Shown: piece by piece, positions 1 through 6,797 of the stretch
Position numbering within the stretch: the first letter of the stretch is position 1
Layout of the letters: the number at the start of each line of letters is the position of its first letter
NCBI GenBank assembly: GCA_002753505.1
Contig: PEAG01000002.1
Coordinates: forward strand, 1-64,000
Reading direction: 5' to 3'
DNA length: 64,000 bases
DNA from: Magnetococcales bacterium HCHbin5
Lineage (GTDB): Bacteria; Pseudomonadota; Magnetococcia; Magnetococcales; Magnetaquicoccaceae
Translations under genes and position numbers: made by a program
The notes under the pieces: model-generated
The model's input: only the letters and a program-made list of their open reading frames with translations
Told to the model about the DNA's origin: nothing
The model's database searches: none

Positions 1-1093
1 CGAGTCCGATCCCAATGACGCGGATCATCTGGGCAACTTCGCTCTTTTCATGGAAAATATTCGCCGGGATTATGATCAGGCGGAAAGCCTTTACCGTCGC
101 GCCATCGAGTCCGATCCCAATGACGCGGATCATCTGGGCAACTTTGCTGTTTTCATGGAAACGATTCGCCGGGATTATGAGCAGGCGGAAAGCCTTTACC
201 GTCGCGCCATCGAGTCCGCTCCCAATGACGCGGATCATCTGGGCAACTTTGCTGTTTTCATGGAAACGATTCGCCGGGATTATGAGCAGGCGGAAAGCCT
301 TTACCGTCGCGCCATCGAGTCCGCTCCCAATGACGCCCATCATCTGGGCAACTTCGCTTTTTTCGTGGAAACGATTCGCCGGGATTATGAGCAGGCGGAA
401 AGCCTTTACCGTCGCGCCATCGAGTCCGCTCCCAATGACGCGGATCATCTGGGCAACTTCGCTGTTTTCATGGAAACGATTCGCCGGGATTATGAGCAGG
501 CGGAAAGCCTTTACCGTCGCGCCATCGAGTCCGCTCCCAATCACGCGGGTCATCTGGGCAACTTCGCTAATTTTATGTACCATATTCGCCGGGATTATGA
601 TCAGGCGGAAAGCCTTTACCGTCGCGCCATCGAGTCCGATCCCAATCACGCCAATACTCTGGGCAACTTCGCTTTTTTCATGCAAACGATTCGCCGGGAT
701 TATGATCAGGCGGAAAGCCTTTACCGTCGCGCCATCGAGTCCGATCCCAATCACGCCCGGCACCTGGGCAACTTTGCTCTTTTCATGCAAACGATTCGCC
801 GGGATTATGAGCAGGCGGAAGGCCTTTACCGTCGCGCCATCGAGTCCGATCCCAATCACGCCAATAATCTGGGCAACTTCGCTGTTTTCATGAAAAATGT
901 TCGTCGGGATTATGAGCAGGCGGAAAGCCTTTACCGTCGCGCCATCGAGTCCGATCCCAATCACGCCAATAATCTGGGCAACTTCGCTGTTTTCATGCAA
1001 ACGATTCGCCGGGATTATGAGCAGGCGGAAAGCCTTTACCGTCGCGCCATCGAGTCCGATCCCAATGACGCCAATACTCTGGGCAACTTTGCG
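1..1093 (+). repeat. 105-bp tandem repeat array encoding the TPR units
   Basis: A unit beginning cgagtccgatcccaa recurs every 105 bases (1, 106, 211 and so on to 1051), giving ten full copies and a partial one. 105 bases is 35 codons, so the array is in phase with the protein. Because the period is a multiple of three, a second frame also stays open over most of the array; that frame is not taken as a gene. Confidence 0.95.
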
Positions 1094-1423
1094 GGGTTTT
1101 TGTTGGGTATCGGCAACCCATCGGGGCTGGAAATATTGAAACGGGTTGTCGCCCTGGAGTCGACAGAGGAGGCGTTGCAACTGGAGTTGGCTTTCTACTG
1201 TCTGGCACACTGGCCGGAACAGTGGGATGCGGCTTTGCGGCAAACCCGGCTCTTGATCGCCAAAGGGGTCCGATCACCCGGTTGGGATCTGACCGCCAAC
1301 TGTCACCAGGCTGCTCTCCAACAGCACCCCCAGGTGGATTTTTTGCGCGCTCTGGCCCAGGTCGTGGCAGACAACGCCACCGCCGAAACAGTGCAACACT
1401 TTTCCTGCTGGCAGACAGACTGA
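2..1423 (+). CDS. TPR-repeat protein, 5' end outside window
   Basis: The reading frame is open from the window edge to a TGA at 1421-1423, about 473 residues. The first ten-plus units are 35-residue tetratricopeptide repeats with the core AESLYRRAIESDPN followed by LGNFA.F. They are followed by a non-repetitive cap of about 120 residues ending HFSCWQTD. TPR arrays form superhelical protein-interaction surfaces; no catalytic domain is visible here, but the N-terminus is missing. The repeats are almost identical at DNA level, so the array probably expanded recently by unequal recombination or slippage. Differences between units are mainly at the variable DADHL/HANTL/NANNL positions. Partner and role are unknown. 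Confidence 0.85.
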   Translation, partial: ESDPNDADHLGNFALFMENIRRDYDQAESLYRRAIESDPNDADHLGNFAVFMETIRRDYEQAESLYRRAIESAPNDADHLGNFAVFMETIRRDYEQAESLYRRAIESAPNDAHHLGNFAFFVETIRRDYEQAESLYRRAIESAPNDADHLGNFAVFMETIRRDYEQAESLYRRAIESAPNHAGHLGNFANFMYHIRRDYDQAESLYRRAIESDPNHANTLGNFAFFMQTIRRDYDQAESLYRRAIESDPNHARHLGNFALFMQTIRRDYEQAEGLYRRAIESDPNHANNLGNFAVFMKNVRRDYEQAESLYRRAIESDPNHANNLGNFAVFMQTIRRDYEQAESLYRRAIESDPNDANTLGNFAGFLLGIGNPSGLEILKRVVALESTEEALQLELAFYCLAHWPEQWDAALRQTRLLIAKGVRSPGWDLTANCHQAALQQHPQVDFLRALAQVVADNATAETVQHFSCWQTD

Positions 1424-1463
1424 ACCAAAAACAGCCGCGCTGCGCCCGTTTGCACAACAAGGG

Positions 1464-1560
1464 GGCTTCCAGGAAAGCGCGCCCGTTACATGCGGGGGCT
1501 TGGCCCCTGCACCCCGCCGCCAGGGAGCGTTCCGCTCACCAAACCCCTGCAATGGTTTGG
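1464..1560. repeat. Partial copy of the intergenic palindromic repeat family
   Basis: This stretch, just after the TPR gene, matches the right arm of the inverted-repeat element at 2851-3287 (a gggcttccaggaaagcgcgc block, a ggggcttggcccc palindrome, then ccagggagcg...ctcacc). It ends in a hairpin CCAAACC-8 nt-GGTTTGG at 1539-1560. No T-run follows, so it is not a classical intrinsic terminator, although it could still act as an RNA 3'-end structure. Confidence 0.7.
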
Positions 1561-1590
1561 AAAATACGGGTATCGAAAAATTGTATCCCC

Positions 1591-2307
1591 CTATTGGATT
1601 GCCGACAGTTGCCCCAGAATGGCGGTCAACCATTGATCCTTGTGGCGTTGCATCATGGGGCTGGGGTGAGCATAAAAAATACCCTCTTCGTCTGTCGCCA
1701 GGCCAATGATGGGCCAACCCTGCAACACCTGCAAACACTGTATGGCCAATGCGCGCAGTTGCAGATCCCGACCCCAACCGATCAAAACAGGGGTGGCCGC
1801 CCGGGGGCCCATCAACCGTTCCCGCTCCTCCCGACGGGCTGGACAAAAGAGGGAGTGGCTCTCCCCTCCCGGCACCGAGGCCAGTTTGGCCAGCGTTTGC
1901 ATCAACTGCTTGCTTTTGGGCTCCCGGAGATCGGACAGATTGAATACCCGGGCATGCTGCCATCCCTGGGCCGCCATCACCCGCATGATCTGATATTGGG
2001 TGTTGTCCGGCCGGGTGATGACCCGTACGGGGTGGGCCCCCACCCCTTCGCTGCCCACCAGACGGGGCACAAAACCGGCTGCCAACGGCTTGGAAGAGCC
2101 CGGATTCATCATGACCACCAGGAGATCCGGCTGCAAGGCGGATATGTCGTTCGGCTCCGACGGGGTCCGGGCATGGGCAATCAATTCCAGCACAGAACGA
2201 CAGCCGTGGTTTTGCCCCCCCCACACAACCTGATAAAAATCTCCATAAACGCCAAACAGTTGCTTCAATTCAGCCGCACGCAGGGCTGTGGGGTCACAAA
2301 TAGGCAT
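1591..2307 (-). CDS. DUF1643-like protein
   Basis: A 238-residue soluble protein. The pattern is reminiscent of DUF1643: a hydrophobic strand ending in an NP turn (LLVVMMNPGSS), a central VFNLSDLR segment, PVLIGWG, and a late YAHPSP. The family has no firmly established biochemical role. The start is set at the ATG at 2307 because GAGAG lies about ten bases upstream. An in-frame ATG at 2334 has no ribosome site. The gene is divergent from gapR. The family assignment is by eye only and is moderately uncertain; the reading frame itself looks genuine. Confidence 0.6.
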   Translation of the reverse strand: MPICDPTALRAAELKQLFGVYGDFYQVVWGGQNHGCRSVLELIAHARTPSEPNDISALQPDLLVVMMNPGSSKPLAAGFVPRLVGSEGVGAHPVRVITRPDNTQYQIMRVMAAQGWQHARVFNLSDLREPKSKQLMQTLAKLASVPGGESHSLFCPARREERERLMGPRAATPVLIGWGRDLQLRALAIQCLQVLQGWPIIGLATDEEGIFYAHPSPMMQRHKDQWLTAILGQLSAIQ

Positions 2308-2344
2308 GTCCTTTGCTCTCTCGGGGTATCGCATTAGCAGTAAC

Positions 2345-2360
2345 AGTCAAGGTTTTGACT
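2345..2360. promoter_or_regulatory. Palindrome between divergent genes, possible operator
   Basis: AGTCAA-GGTT-TTGACT is a perfect 6-bp inverted repeat with a 4-bp spacer in the divergent intergenic region between the DUF1643-like gene and gapR. It has the size of a dimeric-regulator site. TTGACT could also serve as a -35 element in either direction, but no convincing -10 was found. It is not an FNR box, whose half-sites have the opposite orientation. Confidence 0.35.
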
Positions 2361-2429
2361 AACATCTGAGCCAAGGGGGTGCGCCCCGCGCTCTCGTCCC
2401 AGTCACACCGATATTACAAGGAGTTTAGC

Positions 2430-2723
2430 ATGCCTGGATTACATCAAGCCACCCCATCCCAGCAACCCGCCGATGTGGCCGGAATCACCGGCGCGCATCT
2501 GCTGCAATATATTGAGCGCATCGAACGGTTGGAAGAGGAAAAAACGGAGTTGGGCGAGCATGTCAAAGAGGTTTTTCAAGAGGCCAAAAGCGGCGGCTTC
2601 GACCCGAAAATTATCCGCATCGTTCTGCGGGAGCGGAAAAGAACACCGGAAGAGTTGGACGAAGAGGAGATGATGGTACACCTCTACAAACAGGCCCTCG
2701 GCATGACCCCGGCCGCCTCCTGA
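2430..2723 (+). CDS. gapR: GapR/DUF2312 family DNA-binding protein
   Basis: A 97-residue protein with the DUF2312 signature: a long helix LLQYIERIERLEEEKTEL, then KEVFQEAKSGGFDPKIIR, then an acidic EELDEEE stretch and LYKQALG. In Caulobacter, GapR is a small coiled-coil protein that binds overtwisted, AT-rich DNA ahead of replication and transcription and stimulates topoisomerases. The start at 2430 is preceded by AAGGAG at ideal spacing. An in-frame ATG 17 codons upstream has no ribosome site. The N-terminal tail (about 25 residues) is Gln/Pro-rich and probably disordered. No terminator was found; the inverted-repeat region follows. Confidence 0.82.
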   Translation: MPGLHQATPSQQPADVAGITGAHLLQYIERIERLEEEKTELGEHVKEVFQEAKSGGFDPKIIRIVLRERKRTPEELDEEEMMVHLYKQALGMTPAAS

Positions 2724-2760
2724 CGGTACACATATCGTAAATTCCGGTGCCGTTGACAAT

Positions 2761-2810
2761 TGCAGGGGTCCGGGGACTGTCACGGTCCCCGGCGGGGTGC
2801 AGGGGAGCCC
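2761..2810. repeat. Solo copy of the outer palindromic module
   Basis: caggggtccggggactgtca continues into the arms of a palindrome CCGGGGACTG-TCA-CGGTCCCCGG at 2770-2792 (one mismatch), followed by gcggggtgcaggggagcccc. It is the same module as the outer part of the element starting at 2851 and in the same orientation, separated from it by about 40 bases of unrelated sequence. Confidence 0.75.
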
Positions 2811-2850
2811 CATATGCACCAACATGATCGCAGTCTTCTTTTAAACAATT

Positions 2851-3287
2851 GCAGGGGTCCGGGGACCGTCACGGTCCCCGGCGGGGTGCAGGGGCAGAGC
2901 CCCTGCTGAATGGCGCGTTTTCCCAAAGCCCATTTTCGCAGAAAATGGGCGCAACGCGCCCAAAACCGCCCCGCAGGGGCGACCTTGGGAGGGCGGCAGC
3001 CCGACCCGCACGCTTATGTTGTTGACAATGCTTGGATGAGAAACCAGAACTTGCGGATGTTCATGTTTTTGTCTGATACAAGGCCAGGAACGGTTTTTTT
3101 GCCAAGCCATTCAATATTTTGCCCGCTCTCGGTCGGGCTGCCGCCCTCCAGGAGTGCCCCTGCGGGGCGTTTTGGGCGCGCTGCGCCCATTTGCTGCGCA
3201 AATGGGCTTTCGGGAAAGCGCGCCCTTGCATGCAGGGGCTTTGCCCCTGCACCCCACCGGGGAGCGTGACGCTCCCTGGACCCCTGC
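2851..3287. repeat. 437-bp inverted-repeat element with about 156-bp arms
   Basis: Left arm 2851-3006 and right arm 3131-3287 are reverse complements of each other at roughly 88 percent by manual alignment. The spacer of about 124 bases is AT-richer. Each arm contains nested palindromes, for example CCGGGGACCG-TCA-CGGTCCCCGG at 2859-2881, GCAGGGGC-AGA-GCCCCTGC at 2888-2906, and an AAGCCCATTTT/AAAATGGGC stem. Several arm differences are compensatory, which suggests selection for pairing. No gene is supported on either strand. The symmetry resembles a MITE or an extended REP/BIME-like unit, but no target duplication was identified. Confidence 0.75.
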
Positions 3288-3507
3288 AATCGTTTGAAAA
3301 GATCATAAAAGCGGGCGTGGTCATCATGTTAGCGCGTATGGGGCTTTGCCCCTGCACCCCACCGGGGAGCGTGACGCTCCCCGGACCCCTGCAATCGTTT
3401 GAAAAGATCATAAAAGCGGGCGTGGTCATCATGTTAGCGCATATGGGGCTTTGCCCCTGCACCCCACCGGGGAGCGTGACGCTCCCCGGACACCCCGCAA
3501 TGGTTTG
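3235..3507. repeat. Three tandem copies (105-bp period) of the palindromic module
   Basis: ggggctttgcccctgcaccc starts at 3235, 3340 and 3445, an exact period of 105 bases. Each copy holds the palindrome CCGGGGAGCG-TGA-CGCTCCCCGG (the second at 3362-3384) and, in the first two, a spacer with aaaagatcataaaagcgggc. The first copy is also the outer end of the right arm of the inverted-repeat element, so the array looks like local duplication of that end. The rest of the 2724-3560 gene-free region shows nothing else recognisable. Confidence 0.85.
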
Positions 3508-3560
3508 ACAGCATTATGCCCCAGCGGGAGGGGGGACGGTTCCGCAATCAAGAGATCCAG

Positions 3561-4355
3561 TCAACCCGGCTGAATCTCCTGGCTGAACGTATACTGGGCA
3601 ATCGCCTGCAGAGTGGGTATGTCCAACAGACGAATCTGCTTGCCCGTCACATGCAACAAGGAGCGAGCCTGAAACTGCTTCAACGTCCGACTGACCGTCT
3701 CCATGGACAAACCCAAAAAATTGGCAATATCCAAACGCAACATGCTTAGGCGAAAGGTGTGCCCCACGAAACCATGCTGCACATGCCGCTCACCAATGTT
3801 CAACAAAAAAGCCGCCAAACGCTCCTCCGCACTCTGGCGGGCAGACAACACAAATTGCTGCCGCTGCTGGGAAAGATGATTGACCAGAATTTGAATCAAC
3901 TGCTCCTGAAAACGGGGAAAACGCTCCCCCAACAAATATAATTGGCTCAACGGCAAACAACACACCTCGCCCGGCTCCAAAGCCACCGCCGTCGATTGAT
4001 AATAAGCCGTCTGAATGGACTCCATCCCCAACAACTCCCCCGGCAGAGCAAACCCCAACACCCGCTCCTCGGACTGGGAGGTCAAGACAAAATTTTTGAT
4101 CCCCCCCTCGCGCAACGCATACACCCCGGCAAAAGGATCCCCTACACGAAACAGTGTCTCTCCCCTGGCAATCGACCGCTTCGTAAACAAAAAAAGCTGC
4201 GCCAACTCCAAGGGTATCTCACTCAATAAACGGACAAAACCACTTAACGCACACTGCGCACACGGCTCCCCCGTTCGACAACTGAACGGGGTGGCGTCCG
4301 GCTGTCTCTTGACTTTTTGCATGGATGCGTTGGTTATATTCTGATCGGCAAGCAC
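3561..4355 (-). CDS. FNR/CRP-family transcriptional regulator
   Basis: A 264-residue regulator with an N-terminal cysteine cluster (C26, C32, C35), a cNMP-fold sensor domain (RGETLFRVGDPFAGVY; GELLGMESI), a dimer helix and a C-terminal winged helix. The recognition segment LGLSMETVSRTLKQF has the E..SR residues typical of FNR proteins that read TTGAT half-sites. C132, in GEVCCLP, aligns with E. coli FNR C122, so an oxygen-labile [4Fe-4S] cluster is plausible. However, the residue matching E. coli C29 is absent and C26 would have to replace it. The start is a GTG preceded by GGAGAAGG. An upstream GTG (4394) lacks a site. Confidence 0.85.
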   Translation of the reverse strand: MLADQNITNASMQKVKRQPDATPFSCRTGEPCAQCALSGFVRLLSEIPLELAQLFLFTKRSIARGETLFRVGDPFAGVYALREGGIKNFVLTSQSEERVLGFALPGELLGMESIQTAYYQSTAVALEPGEVCCLPLSQLYLLGERFPRFQEQLIQILVNHLSQQRQQFVLSARQSAEERLAAFLLNIGERHVQHGFVGHTFRLSMLRLDIANFLGLSMETVSRTLKQFQARSLLHVTGKQIRLLDIPTLQAIAQYTFSQEIQPG

Positions 4356-4411
4356 AATGAATACCTTCTCCCCTCTGCGAATGGCACACGGCACGGCAAC
4401 AATAAACGGTT

Positions 4412-4440
4412 ATAATGAGAGTTAATGCGAGATATGTCAA
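4412..4440 (-). promoter_or_regulatory. Sigma-70-type promoter for the FNR-family gene
   Basis: Reading the minus strand, TTGACA (4440-4435), a 17-base spacer and CATTAT (4417-4412) lie about 60-85 bases upstream of the chosen GTG start. The -35 is consensus and the -10 matches four of six positions. No FNR-type TTGAT-N4-ATCAA palindrome was seen nearby. Confidence 0.55.
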
Positions 4441-4584
4441 AAAACGTACCACATTTTGTCTTCTCTTGCAACCGATTAGCCGATCCTGTTACAGTCTCCG
4501 ATCATTTTGTTTCAACGATCTGACAATCCGAACATGGATGATGGCAGGGGGGTGGGGGGATGACCTTTTTGACGAGGTGTACGC

Positions 4585-6015
4585 ATGCGGGACGGTACGC
4601 AGTATTTGATTCAAGAGTATCTGGATGAGACATCCAGCCGTGGGCTGCTGTTGACGGATCCGCACGGCCATATTGCCCATGTCAATCGTCGTTTTTTTGA
4701 ACTGATGGGTATTGTGGTTCAACACTACGAGGGGATGATTCTGGCGGATCTGCTGACGGTCCTGCCAGACCAGCCGGGTTGGGAAGGGCTCCCGAAAGAG
4801 CTTTTTTTGCAGCGACTGGCACCCATTCTGACCCAATCATTCCAGCAGATTGAACTCTTTTTTTTCCCCAATCGTTGGTTGCAATGGACCGGGCGCACGA
4901 TGCGAAGCGGTGGCTATGCCCTCACGGTGACCGATGTGACCATCATCCATGTCGCCCTGAACAACATTCAGCAATCTCACAAAAGCACCGTCAAGTCGAT
5001 TGCCGACATGGCGGAAAACCGGGACAACGAAACCGGGGAACATGTCCTGCGGGTGGCCCGAATGGCCCACGAACTGGCCGTGGACCTGATCGATCACGGC
5101 GTTTTTGCCGACCAACTCACTGAACAAACCCTGACCTATCTGGGTATGTCCAGCGTACTGCACGATGTAGGCAAGGTGGCCGTGCCCGATGCCATCCTGC
5201 TCAAACCGGGTCTGCTGACCCGAGAGGAACGGCTCATCATGCAAGGACATGCAGAGGCCGGCTACCGCATTATCCGCAAAATCCAGGGCACGCAGGAAAA
5301 TGATCCCTACTTTGAGATGGCAGCCTCCATCGCCAGAGGACACCACGAGTTCTGGGGCGGTGGCGGCTATCCGCTGGGAATCATGGGGGAAGAGATTCCG
5401 GTGGATGCGCGCATTGTGGCAGTCTCCGATGTGTTTGACGCCCTGACCTCCTCGCGCCCTTACAAAGAGCCCTGGCCGGAAGAACGCGCCGCCGCCTTCG
5501 TGCGAGAAAAATCGGGAATACTGTTCGATCCACGGGTTGTCGATGCCTTGCACCGGGTTCTTGACTATCGCAAAGCACTCAAATGCGTCTCCTGGGATCC
5601 ATCCATGAGCGTGGGAGAGTCGACAATGGACAAGGATCATCGCATCCTGATCGACTTGATCAACCAGTTGGCCCGTGCCCACCATCGGGCGGATGGCATC
5701 GTGATGGAATTTGTGATGGATGAACTCTACAACTATACCGTGCGGCATTTTCAACGGGAAGAGAGCTACATGAAGGCAGGTTGTTATCCAAAATATGAGT
5801 CCCATCAACAACTGCACCAGGAGTTCACCCAAAGAGTGGGCGGCATCAGACAGCAATTTTTCCGCAATTTTGATCCGAGTATCGCCGCAGACTTGACGGA
5901 TGTGCTGGGACAATGGTTGCGCCAGCATATTCTGGGTGACGATCAGGAATATCAACTCTTTTTCACCAATAATCCCCCCGGCCAACACTGGAACGGAAGC
6001 GAGCGGTTGCCATGA
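4585..6015 (+). CDS. PAS / HD-GYP phosphodiesterase with C-terminal hemerythrin domain
   Basis: A 476-residue cytoplasmic protein in three parts. A PAS-like sensor (about 15-125) begins LLLTDPHGHIAHVNRRFFEL. The HD-GYP domain (about 135-320) has VLHDVGKVAVPDAIL, MQGHAEAG and HHEFWGGGGYP, the metal and GYP signatures of c-di-GMP phosphodiesterases. A bacteriohemerythrin domain (about 335-460) shows DKDH, HFQREESYM and HQQLHQEF, the His/Glu ligands of a di-iron O2 site. The likely role is hydrolysis of c-di-GMP in response to O2, relevant to aerotaxis and polysaccharide production. The start ATG follows GAGG. The stop overlaps the next start by four bases (ATGA). It is divergent from the FNR-type gene. 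Confidence 0.92.
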   Translation: MRDGTQYLIQEYLDETSSRGLLLTDPHGHIAHVNRRFFELMGIVVQHYEGMILADLLTVLPDQPGWEGLPKELFLQRLAPILTQSFQQIELFFFPNRWLQWTGRTMRSGGYALTVTDVTIIHVALNNIQQSHKSTVKSIADMAENRDNETGEHVLRVARMAHELAVDLIDHGVFADQLTEQTLTYLGMSSVLHDVGKVAVPDAILLKPGLLTREERLIMQGHAEAGYRIIRKIQGTQENDPYFEMAASIARGHHEFWGGGGYPLGIMGEEIPVDARIVAVSDVFDALTSSRPYKEPWPEERAAAFVREKSGILFDPRVVDALHRVLDYRKALKCVSWDPSMSVGESTMDKDHRILIDLINQLARAHHRADGIVMEFVMDELYNYTVRHFQREESYMKAGCYPKYESHQQLHQEFTQRVGGIRQQFFRNFDPSIAADLTDVLGQWLRQHILGDDQEYQLFFTNNPPGQHWNGSERLP

Positions 6016-6629
6016 GCCACCCTTTCACCCAGTTTTTGCTGGAACTGATGGGACAGTTGGACTATTTTGCCATCTTTCTCCTGATGGCTGCGGAGAGCTC
6101 CATTCTGCCCGTGCCCTCCGAGTTGGTCATGATTCCAGCCGGCTACCTGATTGCCCAGGGCACATTGCAACCAGGCGGCGTGGTCCTGGCCTCCACCCTG
6201 GGGAGCCTCTTCGGCTCACTGGCAAGCTACGCCCTGGCCTTTTGGCTGGGACGACCGTTACTGCTGCGCTTTGGCAAATATCTGCTGATCACCCCCCACC
6301 ATTTGCAACAGACGGAAGCGTTTGTCGCCCGACACGGCGAGATCTCCATTTTTACCGGACGCTTTATCCCCGTCGTACGCCACCTGGTCTCCATGCCGGC
6401 CGGCCTGGCCCGGATGCGGTTGACCCCCTTCATCCTCTACACCGGAGTGGGCGCAACACTGTGGAACATGGTCCTGCTGCTGCTCGGCTTCCTGCTGCGG
6501 GAACAACAAAGCTGGCTGGAAGCACACCTCTCCTGGGTTGTTGCCGCCGCCGTGCTGTTCGCAGCCGGGGTCGTGGCCATCTACCTGGTCAGACAACGAC
6601 AATCACTCGGCAATACCACCCTTTCCTGA
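6012..6629 (+). CDS. DedA-family membrane protein
   Basis: A 205-residue integral membrane protein with about five or six hydrophobic segments and the DedA/SNARE-associated (VTT) signatures: AAESSILPVPSELVM near residue 25-40, and GRFIPVVRHLVSMPAGLARM near 117-136. DedA proteins include undecaprenyl-phosphate and phospholipid translocases that support envelope homeostasis. The start ATG overlaps the stop of the HD-GYP/hemerythrin gene (ATGA), indicating translational coupling. The 168-base gap to secA contains a separate promoter, so this gene probably ends the two-gene unit. The substrate is unknown. Confidence 0.9.
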   Translation: MSHPFTQFLLELMGQLDYFAIFLLMAAESSILPVPSELVMIPAGYLIAQGTLQPGGVVLASTLGSLFGSLASYALAFWLGRPLLLRFGKYLLITPHHLQQTEAFVARHGEISIFTGRFIPVVRHLVSMPAGLARMRLTPFILYTGVGATLWNMVLLLLGFLLREQQSWLEAHLSWVVAAAVLFAAGVVAIYLVRQRQSLGNTTLS

Positions 6630-6729
6630 ACACTATCCCATTGCTGAAAAATGTGTTGGCGGCCCGGCCCGGCAACCGTTCAATCTGTAAACGCCGTTAT
6701 TGAAAACAACAAAATATGCATCCCCTTCT

Positions 6730-6758
6730 TTGCCATGGTGGAGAAATCTTGGTACAAT
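6730..6758 (+). promoter_or_regulatory. Sigma-70-type promoter for secA
   Basis: TTGCCA (6730-6735), a 17-base spacer and TACAAT (6753-6758); each hexamer matches the consensus at five of six positions. Transcription would start near 6765, giving a leader of about 33 bases to the secA ATG. Confidence 0.7.
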
Positions 6759-6797
6759 CACCGGATCCTACTCCAACGGCTGCAAGGAATCATCTGC

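Noticed and set aside
15-893. A second open frame of 292 codons across the TPR array
   Set aside because: It exists only because 105-bp repeats keep all frames in register; it is a shadow of the TPR gene with no ribosome site and an implausible composition.
3235-3507. Possible CRISPR-like array
   Set aside because: The repeats are 105 bases long and contiguous with no unique spacers, and no cas genes are nearby.
3061-3508. Repeat-containing open frames on both strands in the 2724-3560 region
   Set aside because: They are created by the palindromic module repeated at 105-base intervals; no ribosome sites, no family likeness and mirrored coding on both strands.
6651-6797. Longer SecA start 49 codons upstream
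   Set aside because: The extension covers the promoter hexamers, has no ribosome site and is not part of the SecA family N-terminus.
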